Part shown: positions 12,801 to 27,800 of the stretch, one piece after another | Numbering within the stretch: position 1 is the first letter of the stretch | Layout of the letters: the number at the start of each line of letters is the position of its first letter | DNA from: Nemopilema nomurai | Taxonomy: Eukaryota > Cnidaria > Scyphozoa > Rhizostomeae > Rhizostomatidae | DNA: 64,000 nt | Direction of reading: 5' to 3' | Assembly (NCBI GenBank): GCA_003864495.1 | Contig: PEDN01001353.1 | Coordinates: 1,289,431-1,353,430 of the forward strand | Notes under the pieces: generated by a model | The model's database searches: none | What the model was told of the DNA's origin: nothing | The model's input: only the letters and a program-made list of their open reading frames with translations | Program-made: the position numbers and the translations under genes

Positions 12801-15800
12801 CTAGGATGGGCAATCTGAATAGCATTATACATCTTAGTCTTAGGTTCTTCCACTTGTCTTTTAAAAGAATGTAGTTCTAAAAGGATGTTGCTATAGTTCA
12901 AGACGAATCTGCCTGAAAGATAATAAGGTTGCCAGCGTTTAATAAAGGGAATCAAACCAACCAGCTTATGACAGCTTCATGCTTGCCTGGAGAATAGTAA
13001 AAGTGCTGTTTCAGGGAGCTTTGACAAGGTTATGAATTACCACCTAAATGCTAGCTGTTGTTAATGAAAGGAAATGAAGTTTTGGATTGGACGTTTACAG
13101 GCTTAATTAAGTCACTTTCAGTGCGTCCTGTCGAGCCGGTTGTAGCTTGCTAGCCTCACGTTTACCGTAAGACAACCTTAGTTAAATGTTTCGCAGGGTA
13201 ATGTCCGGTTGGAAAACTTTTTGTTATTAAGGACCGGTCGAGTAGAAGCGACCGGCAATTGAAAACTGTGCTTGGTCAAATGTAAAACTGATTTTCCATG
13301 TAATTGATGACTTGAAACTCAAGCTAATAAATTGTGATTTTGTGAAGATAGAGTATCGGGCATTGAATTGCTGATCAATGTCGTTCCTTATTTCATGCAT
13401 TTTGTGCCTACGCTTCACGTATTCGATAATTGCAGCTTTGCAACGGACCACCATTTGAACATTCTGCTGAACCAGCGAATCGAAAAAGACGGCCTTCCCA
13501 TCGTCTGGAAAGATGTGATAATGCCAATCGTCGTTCGGATCAGTGAGCAGGTGAGATGAAGTAAAACAGACCCTCCGTTTTTAAGGAGATTATCCGCCTG
13601 AATAGGAAGAGAAAGCGCTTTCAATGTTCAATCTTCGGCTACCAATGGCCTTCACCTTCACAAGTTTGACCCACTGAATGGCTTTGTTTGGTGAGGCCAC
13701 TAATAAAAATAACAACAACATCCAATGGGCCAACTTTTTGTAGGTGACTGCCATTGGCTGCTAAGGTGCCCACGTGAGTAGGAAGTATTTCTTTGTCAGT
13801 TTAGCAAGAAACGTCAAAGTTGAGAAGCATCTTAAAGCCAATGGCAAGAATTGTAAAAGTTTTAATGAAATAGTAGAAAAAGATCAAGTATGAGTCGTTT
13901 GAGGTAGGAGGGTTAAAGAAGATTGAAGTTTGATCAAAATCTGCCTGTTTTTGTAACAAGTAAAGTGGTTAGCATTTGAAGCTTTTTCAGCCACGCGATG
14001 GCCTTCAATGCGTTTCTTAGCATTAAAGCTAATGGAATGATGACAACGGTGCGTTCGAGAACATGGACGGATGTTGCACGATCTGGTCTATTGCTCAGTG
14101 CAAACTCAATTCACTTTAACGAGATCACATTTGCTGCCCACGCTCTGCATTCTATTTGGCTGGATGCATAGCATTCTAGAACGCTAGACATTTTCTTTTG
14201 ATCTCTGAGCAGACGGATGAAATCATATTGAGAAAGCTTGTTGGCTTTATTTAATCTCGCTAATGAAAGCACATTCAATTACACATCGTAGCACGTCTAT
14301 CTAGAAATTGTTAATGGTGGATTAATGCACATAGCCTTCGCTGTGTGGGCGAATTTACTGATAAGCACAGTAGCAAGATCCAACAGCTACTGAGACGATT
14401 CTTTTTGACGATGTCCGTTGACAGATTTAAAGCTTGGTATGCAATTGGATAAATTGACAAGTGATAAAATTCAAAGTCGTCGAAGGTCGATTTTGCTTAG
14501 TACCGTAGGTCGAGGTTTTTTGTTGGTGTGTTTTGAGAAGGCTAGCTTTTTAAATAAGAGAGAATTTTCAAAGAACGAGATAAGAGAAAGATGTAAGTGC
14601 AGTTCATAGTGCAAAGTCTACTATGCAGAGTTCCACATGTCGGTTGTCCAGGTGCTGTAAAACCTGGAAGGATTTCTTGATCTTCATCGCAGCAAAGATT
14701 CTGGATAGGAATGCTCAAATTTTGACGTTTCAGTGTAGTTAGGAAATTCTGTTTCAATAAATTATGGCAAGAAAACTGTTTAGAAAAGAAAATCGACTCT
14801 CATACTAAATACTTCTGATAACAAAGTTTTATTTATCGTCGATGTACTTTTTGAAGGTAAGAGCTCTTATTCGAGAGTACTAAATCCTGAAGAATTTGTC
14901 AGCTAGCACCTTTCAACAATTCAGTGAGAATTGTTACTTGGATCTTCCTTTAAAACTTCGTAGAAAATAATTTTGAAATGAAGGTTTCACGAATATCACC
15001 TTCACTTCATACGAAACTTTTTGCGTTCTTTTTTTGCTTAAATATTTCTTCTTCTGACAACTTGTCATTTTGTCAAGGTTGTTCCTGACGTTAGGCGCGA
15101 TGACGACATGGACATTCGTCAATATGTTTGGTTCAAAATAGTCCCTGTAGGAGAAAAACCCGAATGCCAAGTTGTCAGTGGTGTTGCTTTCCCGAAGAAC
15201 GTCGTACATAAAAAAATGACTTGTTCCTTCACACAACCAAAGATACTGATGCTGAACTGCGCAATCGAGTACCAGGTAGAGTTGACTGGTTTCCATTGTT
15301 GAGTGTACCATTTAATGAAGGTCACCCATACTAGGTTTGCTAATTTAGAAATAAGACCAGCCATATTAAGCTCGACTCCATCAGCACTGTGTCATCAGTC
15401 AGTCATCAGTCCGTCAGCATTCCGTCATCATTCCGTCATCACTCCCTCAGCACTGCGTCATCGTGCGAGACTTCATCGTTCTATTGGGAATATTTACATT
15501 TGGCAATAATGTTCTTTTGCTATTTGCCAATTTCATGTATAACTCCTGTAAGCAAATCGCCTTCTAGTTCACATTTACTGTAAATGGCGGGGATGTCGCT
15601 GATGATAGCGACAATGTGTAAATCAGCTGAACTGCAACGTTTTATTTCGTTACCTGCTATTTAGATGATATAATTAGCGAGGTATCCATTGGTATCCATA
15701 CAGGGTAAATAGGTAGCCATAGGCACATGAGGCGAACTTTATTGGAAGGCAAAATGGCTTCGAATCGCTTGTAGTAATAATGAAGTGAGTTGATTAAGAG

Positions 15801-18800
15801 CCGCCGCAGCGAAGGAGAACATCTAGAGAAGCCAATTTAGCAAACTCAGGCTGCTCGCTGCTTTCCAAAGGGTAAACCCGTTGGTATTTAAATCGATATG
15901 ATAAATGTTGAATTAGTAGAACTGATAGGCTATGAGCGATTAAAGGAATAAAAAGTAACTGAAAGCCTCGAAAACGATCAGTGTCGACATGTTATGTGTT
16001 TGGACTCGCGTAAACTGGATTTGAAAGAAAGCTTAGGACGGATTTGCCCGCAGAACCCGCGGCAACAGTCAGCTGATGCAAGATTCAATCTTTAATTGAC
16101 TAAAGAGACCGAATCTCCATGAATATATACGAGGTTTCAATGTTTCCACCAAAAACGAGAACCATGTCCGGCTTAAAAGGGACTCTTTTTGTGATAAATT
16201 ACTTTTTGCGGCCTGAGTCAAGTTTTCTGCTTTTGTCCAAACCCGATAAAGTGGCGATCGGCGGAAAAACCGCTATCTATTCATTGCTATTTCGTTTCTA
16301 GCTGCATTATAAAGAGATTCAGTGATTTGATAAAAGTCTGGACTCAGCAGCTGCAAGATGTGTGGATCAGACGTCACTAGGCTTATTCATTAGGTTTCAT
16401 GGGGGAGGCCTTACACAGCAAGAATCATTCAGAAAAGGGTGCCCTTTAAGCTTAAGATGATGCTTCAAAGGGTTCTTGCGTTCTATTAATTGTCAGTGCA
16501 GCTGTCGTTGTTGTCTTCCTTGCCCCCTTATTTTTGACGCTTTTGCATTCTTTCCCAGCGGGTTGAAAACAAACTCACCTCGATTGAACCAGTCGTTCTT
16601 CAAGAGTACGAGTTCTTGAAGAAGTTTATTGCGAGGATTGTATCGCTTAAGCCCAACATTGTACTTGTGGAGAAGACAGTGGCAAGAGTTGCCCAGATTA
16701 TGCTCTTGGAAGCAGGCATCACCCTTGTCCACAACATCAAATCGGTGAGAGTTTCGTTTATCTGGACATACGGGTTCGGGACGCCAATTTGGCTACAAGG
16801 TGTTAACGACACAATTACGGTCAAAATGCTGTTATTTTTGCCATGGCTCTTTGCCTTTATTTGTTAATTGTATTATCTGTACTCGTTTGTGCCTTCAGTC
16901 GTGGGTGTTGTTTGGGCATTAATTGATGCATTCTTCGGAATGAGCGATGGATGGAAAAAGGGGGAGAGGGGGGCTGCAAGCGAAGGGCCATCGGGACAAC
17001 TCCTAAAAGGTATGGACGGTCTGGGTAACCTGTTTTCTGTGGTTGTCTGAGTTTCTTCAGGTCTTGCGATGTCATGTTTATCACCTGCAGCATTTAAGCG
17101 GGTCTTTCAAGTTAAATTGATGATTATTTTGAAGGATTTGTAGAGGAAGTGATTATATTTTAGCTTGATCCCTTGTAGAATGTGATGGAGAACATTGCGA
17201 GGTGTACTCGAGCGGCCGTCTTGCAGTCAATGGAGCAAGTAACGCGGCCAAAACTAGGAACATGTCAACAATTCCGACTGCAGAAGTACCACCTGACGGT
17301 AATCAAACCATTCTGATTCCCTCTTGCACCTTAGAGCTGGCGCAATCAAAATATTGCAATTCTAATGCAAGCGGCGTAATAATGCCGTATCTCTTTAAAA
17401 AAGCCAGGAGTATCACTCTGTTTGCTGAGTTTAGAAGTAGAGTGCACTGAACTGCAGACTGTGCAAAGTGGTGCCATACCTAGCTGCTCGAGGAAGCAAA
17501 GTGCCAGATGTTACACCATTTGCAGTGTGCAAGGGTGTCAATGAAAATAAGTTGCGAAACCTCATTAAAGCTAAAGGTGATTACTTTCAAGTTTAATTGC
17601 GTTTTTATTTAGGATGGTGGAGCCAAAACACTGATGTGTTTCGAAGGATGTGCACCAGATCTCGGGTGCTCGTTGGTCCTGCAAGGTGGCAACAAGAGCG
17701 TCTTGACGAAGGTGAAAGCTATCATGAAGTACCTCATATACGTCGCGTACCACTTGAAGCTGGAACAGAAATTTCTTATGGACGAGTTCGCTATGCCGCC
17801 AGCTTTGGGTCACTTGCTTCCGGCCGGGTCCGCCGTACGAAAGGAAAGACACAGGAAGGCTGTTTTCAAGATTGCGGAGGAAGAGTTTGAAGATGAAGAG
17901 AACGCGGAGGAGCAGACTCCACTTGTAAATAATCCCATTGAAGAAAGCATTACAAGCGAGAGCTCCAAGCTTGATGATATGTTGGAGGAGTCGAGGAACT
18001 TCAAGGAGTTGATTAACAAGGTAGTGCTGTGCAGCTCTCCGTTTTGCGTCTACCCACTGCCGTATCTATTGACAGAAGAGGGGCACAATTGTGGCTGCCG
18101 TCGGTTCAGTCCTGGGCAACTGTACAAATCAAGGCTTCTAATTGGAACTAAGACTTTGGAAGGAGCAGAATGCATCAGTGAGCAGAAAAGCAATGACGTC
18201 AAAGCTGTCAATCCGAACCTGATAGACAAAGATCCACATCCGTTCACTAGTCCAGATGTTGTCCCCCGTCCTCAAGATCCAGCAACTAAAAGTTTATTGG
18301 CTGATTTTAGAGCGCAAGGGGGTCTCGTTGACTTGAAAACTTACAGAAACTTTGAAGAGGTACATAAGACAAGAAGAAAAGAGGTCAACATTAGAAAAAG
18401 AGTGGCCAGAGATGTTCAGGAGAATCTTGAGCTTGGCACGAATGACGAGAGTGAAGCTATCGCACTTTCTGACAAGAAGCAAAATCTTTCCTCCGCATAT
18501 GACAAAGAATCAGTAAGTTTCCAATTTGTCGTTTCTCTAAAGATTTGGACTAAATTCAGTTTGCGGTTGTTTTAATGCTTCGTTTCAAATTCTGTCTTTT
18601 TCTTCTCTCGTTTTTCAAGCCTCCATTTGGATATTAACATAAATTGATATTAATTAAAAAATTATTATAAATTAACATAGACTAACGAAGCGAACTAGTT
18701 TTTGTTTTATCCTTACCTGCCTGCAATCTTGAGTTTTCAACTTCGAAAAGCGTAAAAATTCCGTAACAAACTTGCATAGCCCTGTTATTCCTGTTTCAAA

Positions 18801-21800
18801 AACGTAGCTTTTTCATATTGTACTGCCCTATTTTTCAATTTCAAGTGGTTCTTCGAGCCTCAGAAACCTTTTATATATACAGTTACTTAAGTTTTACTAG
18901 AGTTGGTGTTTGATAAGTATTTATAATCTACTAAAAAGAATGAGTTGTTTTATTTCTCAGGCTGATTGCTTCGACCCGTACAACCACCAGAAAATTGCTG
19001 TCCTTTTTAGCAGCTACTCTGGCGAATCCCACAACGCCCCGAAACCATGCATCAGCCCTTGGTAAGCTAAATCGTTCATCTGTGTGGTAAATACTGACTC
19101 ACCATAACAGTGACCTCAAACTTGTATGCTTGTAATTCGCACAAATATCATCTGAGACACTGGTGCAGATACTTGCTTATATTTCTATGGGAAAGTAATC
19201 ATTGAAATGCATTGATGCCTAAAAGTCGAAGAAAGAACTAACGATCTTTGTTTTTTGCTTAATTCTAATCTTTCAATTCTTAACTAGCCACATATCCATA
19301 ACAGGTTTAGTGTTAAAGTATGAATTAAGTGAAAATATACTTAATTACCAACATTTTACAAGATAGGTGAAAATAATCTTTCTCAACAAGCTTTCATTTC
19401 TTTGTTTGAGTAGGTGAGCCGCTATCCGCTTTGCATCCTCTTAAAGCTTATTTCTCAACATTTTTGTTCGAGGATTAGTTGAGAACCATCTCATCGGGAC
19501 ATTGAAAGTCAATAAAACCAAGTCTCTGCTTCCCGGTTAGCTCTCCATGCATAAATTGAGATTAATTCAATTAGAATTTAGCTCAGGGAATTGTAATGTT
19601 GGGAAAACATCGAGCGAATGTTATACCTAGACGCTTTGAAATGCTAGGAAAGACATTTATGTCTGGCCAAATATTGTGCGTTCTTCAGCTGCTGTGCTTT
19701 TTGGTTTACAGGGCTGTGTTTATGGAGTTCTACGGCCGAAATGACATCACACTTGGTGGGTTTCTTGAGCGATACTGCTTCAGGTTAGTATGTAGACCTG
19801 GCACTCGAAATTTGACCCCTGCTTCGATCGGCTGACCCTCCCGATCTTGTGCTACTCTTCAAAAGAGCTCCGTTTTACATTCAAATGTGATTTGCTTATC
19901 GAACAGAAAATCTTATTGTGCTAACATTTAAGATTCTTTGTGGTTATCTCTGGTCTTCCACCAATTTCTTCCACCAACGGGAGTCTAAATCTGTTGAAGT
20001 GCAATCGGATTAATTTGCAGTATCATTGCGAAAATGGCAGGCTTGATTTCAACCAGGCATGCAAGATGCATCGTCGTTATTGGATTTGTTTGTGTTTTCG
20101 TGCATTTTGGTAATCGACTCAAGCATCTTTAGGGTTGCTTTGTCTGAAGCGTCTAGTCGACTGTAGAACTAACAGCCTTCAAATCTGCCAATTTTTTTCA
20201 CTTTGATTTTCACTGCTGATCCGATCCAAGGCATCTCTCTGTAGCATTAGTAACAGATTATTTTTTATTACACTGAGGCGGCCACATCTGTTTTCTGTAT
20301 GGGTCTGTAGTGGACCTGGAGACTCTCTGGACCTTATTTGCAAAAATTTTCACTTCGATTTCAGTACTACTATTGTCAATTTAGTTTTATGCGTAAGTTG
20401 ATACAAGCAATGTCATGAAAAGAAGAGTATTTACCTGTCTCTGAAGCGATTGTGACTTTTTCAGGCCGTCATACATATGTTCCAGTCACAACTGTGACGT
20501 TCCAATGGTGAATCACGTGAGATACTTCGCCCACGGCAATGGCTCGTTATATATTCACATGAGGAACTTGGACTCACCCATTCCCGGGTACGATCGGACC
20601 ATTTTGACTTGGAGCTGGTGCAAGCAGTGTAAGCAGGTGGGTATCTATTGGGCATTAGTTAGTTGATGTTGCTGCTGTTGTTGTTGCTTTTGTTGTTGTT
20701 GCTGTTGTTGTAGCTATTATCTCTCATTCTTATGCTCTTGATAAATTGATTAATTAGTCCGCATATTCTGGTCCACATCCGATGATCCAGCAATCTGATG
20801 CTGATGAATTGAAAGCTTCTTTCCGCGTTACCTGTTGTCAATTTAATTGGGATATCCTGTGGTCTAAAAAACTGCAGCAACGTTAATCTTTGCACGCTTT
20901 CGAATCATTAGTATCACTTATCTATCCATGGAGCAACCCGACGCGAGTCCATCTCTGTTGAATGGGAAAGCATTTGCCAGGCTGAACTATCAACATTGAA
21001 ACTAGTTCATCTGCACCTTTTCTAGATCGTACTTCCATATGTGACGCATTTGTGTGTTTTCAATAGTTTGGCTATTTTGTAAGGAGTTCTCCTGAGTACA
21101 ACCACTTTTGCATGCTGCGCGGCTTTTTTCTCTCGTTCAAGTATCTTCCGCATCATACTTTATTGATTACCTTATTAGGTGGAATCCTCTTCATGAAAAT
21201 CAATAAACTAATTTTTCAGATTAAATTGTATCTATATTTAGTGTGATAAAGCCATTGTATTAATAGTAAACTATTGGCTTGCGCAACCGAACCTTCCTGT
21301 TAGGCTTGTATGAACTCCATCAATCTTTCATAAGATGTTGAAAACTTAAAAATCCTTTGAATCTATTAGGTTACCCCCGTCGTGCCGCTGTCGTTTGAAT
21401 CGTGGTCATTATCGTTTGCGAAGTATCTGGAACTCCGCTTTTACGGGGGGTTGTACACAAGACGGGCGAGTGCAGAGCCCTGTGGTCATTCACTTCACCA
21501 AGATCATTATCAGTATTTCAGTTTTGCGAACATGGTCGCATCTTTCAAGTGAGTCTCTCAAACGTTGTCGTATTTATTTTAACGTTGGCGATAAATCGTT
21601 CTGCCGAGGGTCCGCTCCTTTTCGAGCAAATGCTGCAAATGAATAGCAGGTAAAATTCTTTTTCGATGTTATCCTCTTTTTGTATGCCATGTTTTGAATC
21701 CTGTTTATTGATGGCTGTAAATTTCGATGCAAACGAAGATCGAGTGATGTTCGCATTTGTTAAGCAACTTCAAAAGATTTGCCACCTTGAAATGCTTTTC

Positions 21801-24800
21801 ATAATGGTGAAAGATGCTGTTTGCAGGCAAGTTTATTGTCCTTCAGTTCGTGATGCCGATTACATTTGTGTTTAGGGTTGGAGTAGAATCTCATAATTAT
21901 ATACCACGATGCTTTAGAGTGTTGCAAGACATAATCACCAAAATGTTTAGCTTCGTATCAGACAGTTTTTCTTCAAACTGATTTATTCCGCGTGTTTTTT
22001 GGTTCCCTCGCGATACCTTTATGCTAAGAAGCAGTACCTTTTTAAATATGTGGTGTCGGCTTTCTTTCATTTTGGAGGAAATGTCTGGCAGTAAGAGGGA
22101 TGGTCATCCTCTGAACATCTACACTCTTATATTGCTTTGACTCGGTGTACTGCGATGATTCCTCCATGGTAACCTAGGATGGTTGGATTCGTGACTTTCA
22201 AGAGCAACTGCAGTTCCATGCTTTCAAAGCTAGAATCCTGGCTTTCTAGGATTGTTTATTGAGAGTCAATTGGATTCCAAATCCTTCTGCTTTCGAAAAG
22301 ATAAGCAAGCGGATTGAATCTTGTTTACTTGTGCGCGTTTGGTAACAGCTGTTTGGTAATCTTGATTAAACGCTGCGAAGGAGCTTTTTTTACAGCGGTT
22401 GTTTACTTAATCAAATGCAAGCACGGCACTATTATCTGTAAATACACTTTGCGCCTAGCAGACTGTACGACTTTGAATGCATCACGTGACTGCCTGAATC
22501 CGGGATACCCGATCTTTCCCGTGAACCGGACGAAAGAGAACGAAGGCTTCTGTATTTGTACCAATAGCTATTTCGCTCAAAAAAGTGCGTGGGGCTCCTC
22601 CACAAAGACACTCATGCCGAGAGCTTTCGATATCGAAAAAATTGCGCGTTGGTTTCGCAGATACAAAAATTATGGTTAAAATCAAGTCGCAGGGTTCGCG
22701 TATTATGTAATATATCGTAAGATATGGTAGAAGTGAAGACCTCGTAAATATTAAGAGAGAACCTCCTCCATTGCATTTCATTTGGCTGTGTCTGGGCTCA
22801 GACATTGCTGAGAAGATTTATTATATTAGACACAATTGAAAATCCGCCAATTCAATTCACCAGCCCATAATGGAATGGCCTTTGACCTTTGGGAAGATGT
22901 CTCTGCAAGCGAAATGAAATAAACTGCAGGTCTTAAATTCGAATTTGATGTGAGGTATTGAAAGCTTTATTAACTAGAAGATATAAGAGGTTAGCTATAA
23001 ATGTAGGCTTTCGAGCCCCAAATCTATTTCATTGTGTTTCAGATACCGTCCCATTGAACTATACGAGGTCATTCTCCCGAGTTCAGAGGTCATCATTGGG
23101 AAAGAAAGACAACCGGATGATTGGCATAGTGACGTCGAGGAATTCTGTACCAAGTGGGTAGTGTTTTTGTTTATTTTTGAGCCATCTTTCGGGTATGGTC
23201 CTGTACCCCAAAGCGCTCTTAGGGTCATTCTTGACGATTACTACAAACTGCAAGTCATAAGCGTAACTATCTCCCTTTGTGAAATTAAAAGGCCTTCTAC
23301 AAGTATGCGCAGGGACTGCAGTTTGGAAATATTTGCGTCGCATTGAAGGTTTAACTCGGGGCTTGAAAATTTGAGATTTTGTAAACCGATCATTTTTGAC
23401 AATTGCACGAAGAAATCTTCAACACAACTTAACCAGTGGATCAATGGTAATTCGTAAACATTATCTAATTGACTGCTTGAAGTTTAAGTGCGATTCTTAT
23501 CTTTGCATTTAAACACAGAACTGTTCAAACTTTCGTTTTGCCTTGTTTATGCTTCGAATTGTTTGCAGGGCTCATGAAACCTTGAAACAGATTGCTGAGC
23601 GAATCGTTGATCTCCGTGCTATGGATCCAATGACTTACCCAGCTCGGGAGCAAAGCATCAAAGAATTCCAATCGGAATTTCAGGTATTCGTTTCAGATCA
23701 GATCTTTCGCTTCTGTTATTAATTTTATCACGTGATGGTCATTCCTTACAAAATCATGTCTCGTCAGGTAGGGACTACTCCTTTGATTTTTGCAAAGGTC
23801 AAGGTTCAGGTCATCATCAAGCTAGCGATGCAAATGTTGAATCCTGTTGTGAAGGGAAGTCTGATGTAATTGTGTTTTCGTCATCTTTGGGTTCTGCAGA
23901 GGGTATGAGTATGAGACAACACACCCCAAATGCAACGGGGCAACACTTTCTTGATTTTATGAATAAATCCAGGTTAACTTAAATGTCGTTTTACCAGACT
24001 CTCTACAAGAGTATTCCTGTCGACTTCTGATCGAGAAGCCCAAAATTGATTATCTTCACAACCAGAAACCAACCCCCCCCCAAGCCAGTGTTCCGCCGCA
24101 ATGGGCCTTTTGAATTTCATTGTTGTCTAAATAACGTAAGTGTTGAAGCAAAGCGATTTTGACTTTCGATTTGATCAGGTTGAAAGTTACCACTTCGAAG
24201 ACTTCATGCAGTGTCTGAAAATGAAGATTGACAGTCTGCTGAGCTCGGAAAGGAGGCAGTCACTGGAGGCCGGCCTCGCAGGCACTTCACCAGAGCCGCC
24301 GTTCGGCATTGGTTTCGACCAGTTTGTGCTGAAGCCATCGGAGCGGAGCGCGCTAATGACCGGAATCGGAAACATGCTCGTCAACCTGAAGAAAAAGCTC
24401 TGTGAAATCATTCTGTCCTGGAACTTAAGGTGGAACATTTTTGCCCAATCTGAATCTACGTTTATTGCAACAAATCCCCTCAGCCATTGCATTTTGATGG
24501 CTTCTTTCTTGTCCCTGCTCCTGAAGTTCTCATAATAGACGTTACAAGATCAAGTTGCTCTAAGACGTCCCTACTGCAGCCAAAATGACGGTCATCTCTT
24601 CTCATTTGCTCTCTGACAATCTCAAAGGCTTTGCTTGAATAACCGCTGTTTTCTTCATTCTGTTATCTATTCATCTCTGCTATCTTATCACTTTGAATAA
24701 TGTAAAATATACGCCGGATTTAGTTACTGTTTACTGAAATTGAGTATAATTCTTGGTAAAAGTGGAACATTGTCCAATCGTATTCAGAACAGTGGATTCT

Positions 24801-27800
24801 TTGTATCCTTGTAAATTTTGGATACATATTTAAAAATTTTCTGTTATTTACAGTATTATGTTGTCTGCCCAATTTTCAGAAACAAGTAGAAAACCTTTAG
24901 GCCTGGGTCTATTATGTTGACTACAGATTTTGAACAAAGCCCTTCGCTGTGATAACAGAAGTATCTTAATCAAGAATCTACCTATTTCTGGGATGGCCGG
25001 GGTTTACCTATTGTATCGGACATGTTAGTATAAAGCAGCTTCAAGTAGGTCTCTAAGCTAGCTATTGAACTGTAAACACCAGCTTAGAGACCTAATTGAC
25101 TGAAGGTTTTGTCCTTTGGACTTTTATATTCATCCGGAGACGTAGATCATTGTACCACGGTGTTCTACTAAGTGGGTGTCTGATGTTCATCTCGTAGGTT
25201 GCAGGAGTTTATCCAGCAAGAGAAGAAGCGCGAAAAGGCAGTCAAGCCATCGTCGTCGCCTAAGAGTGAGGAGATGCGGTATCAACCGAACACCGTTAAC
25301 AATGAAGTCGGGGAGGTGCGTGTTTCCAACGCCCATCTCCAGTTTCTCCCACAGCTGTTTCACGATAGGCTTTGTGTGTAGCACTCATTGTATTTAGAGA
25401 AAATGAACCTAGATTCTGTACGTGACTACGGGATCAGACGTTTATCGACCTATTCAATCACGAAAATGGATTACACGCCACGATTAGGATCCACACCGAG
25501 ACATCACTGTTTATCAAATCGAAGCATCAGCCTCCTTAGCATAAATCTCTAGGTTTTCCCTTCAAGATGTTGGCTGTGTATTTCCTGTATTCAAAAGTTT
25601 TTGCAAGTGTCATTTCTACTCGTCGCAAACGTCGTAAAAGTTTACCTTTTCGGCTTCGGCAAAGCGGCTCATCTTCTATCTTAATCAGAGTGAGTTGGTC
25701 GTTGCAATTCTCCGAAAGTCAAGCGTTAATGGATTGCCTCGTGGACATTATTGAAGTAACACCGACCAATCTATCACATGCGATTTTGGAGGCGATAAGG
25801 CACTTGCAATAACGGCAGATGGCTCTAGGACGCTTTCACAATCTTTCCCAAAATATTGACAATTTATCGGGTTCATTTAGCAAAATAAATCAAGCTGCAC
25901 TCACTACATTTGCGCTTCGAAGTTAAGCCTACGGTTTCAAAGCTTATCGTCTCTTGTGATCCGTGTAGAACCAATGCTGAAAGAATATTTGTGTCTTTTG
26001 ACAGCCAGTTGTGCACCCTTTTTACAACCCTCTTGTGTTTCCCGATCCGCAACTGGCTATTTATTTAGTCGGCTTTTGGTCCTTTTCAGACGTTTGCATA
26101 CTCGGGTGATAGTCGGACGAGAACGTGCAGAAATAATGTTTTCGCTTTTTCTTGCTACTGTGAAATTTATGCCATTAAACATTTGTCTCCTTTTGTGTTT
26201 ACTTTGTGCCTAGGAGGACAGCTGCTGTCCGGTCTGTATCCCTGAACAAGAAAAAAGTCAGTGTTTTTCACTTTTATGAATAGTAGCTCATTCAACTATA
26301 AACTTTTCTTACAGTACTACCCGACGGTCTCGCAAGAGCAACCAGAGGATGGAAGTGACGTCATCCGGAACTCGCAATACACGTACATTCATGCACAGAC
26401 AGCACAGGAGCCAGTTTCTGAAGTGCTTCTCAACAACGGGACGATCTTGAGACAGACCTATCTAGGGAGTGAGCCGCCTAAAGAATACATTGCATTGGAT
26501 AACGAGACCTTGAGTCAGTTGGATGCAGAGTTTGGCGATAAAACGATAGAGCCCACGGTTGAAAATGGGGTGGAAGGCCACAGCGACGATCAGGTCGAAG
26601 GTCAAAGTTCACATCTTGTTCACATTGAGGAAGGCACTGAGGCTCATACGGAGGAGGAAAATGGCCTTGAGAAGCGTCAATTAAAATTTGATATAGCGCT
26701 TGATAAACAAACGATAAGCGAGGATGTGGAAGAGAAGGTTGATGGTGAAAGGAAACAGGTTGGGAGCCCGTATATGGTAATCAAGTCACCCATTATGGAG
26801 AATGGCAACACGGTTGCTGAAGATTCGGAAGTGCCGTCTGCCGAGCGAGACATCAATGTAGAGAGTGTTGGCAACAGTGTAGAGAGTAGCGTCAGTAGGA
26901 AGAGCAGTGATGTGCAGGTAAAACTCTAGAGTGTTTGGTCACATCTCAGGTTGAAAACAAACATTGCTCTTTTCTATAAATTCACTCTCTGCTGTGGTGA
27001 GATTTGCAAACGTAAACAACTATTATTTAACTGCAATCTGGAATCTACGATTAGACTTTTGGCTAACATCCAATGCAAATTGAATGTCAAGTTTTAGAAG
27101 TTTGTATTTCAGTATTTGAGCTAACTGCGTTCTCTGTTGAGACTCCCAATGTCTTTTGATTTAGATGCTAATGCGGGAGTCGAACCTACGACGCACCGGC
27201 TCTGTACAGGTAGAGAGGGGCTCACTCTCTGACGTCACGAAAGACTCGTCTCAGAGACAGTCGTTTTGCCGTGTTGAAAGCGAAGATTCAGTTTGCTCAT
27301 CTGAAAGCAGAGAGCATTGGATGGCAGAGTCACGCGAGCGATCGGCCACTGTGATCAATACGCTAGAGACAGACAACCTGCCGAGATACCTTAGACGCAA
27401 GCTGATGTCCCTGGGGCAATCGGATGAAACATCGTCACACCACAGCAGTCTGCTGGTGGAGGACGGCAGTGACGCTGGATCAAGTGACCTCATGTCGCTT
27501 CAGGACGTGCTCGACTTCCCAGATGAAGATCAGTCCTACATGTCTGAAGCTGACGAAATCGAAGATATCAAAGATGCCGACAGTGCCAGTGAGATTGGCT
27601 TTGGTGAGTCAGCTGTCGACTATGAAGAACCCGAAATACTGAGCGATGATGATCTGATCGAACCTCTGTCGTTGATCAAGAAGTTGAAAGATGTTGGCCT
27701 TGATGCCGAGGGAGCTTCAGAATACAAGGATCGAAACCTAGTTGACTCGGCACAGGACGGTGCAACCGGTAATGATGTGCATAGGGCCTCTCTGCTTAAG

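Noticed and set aside
27150..27200. tRNA T-arm-like GGTTCGACTCC on the minus strand
   Set aside because: It lies inside the start of an open PIKfyve exon, the T-stem does not pair, and no A box or acceptor stem is present.
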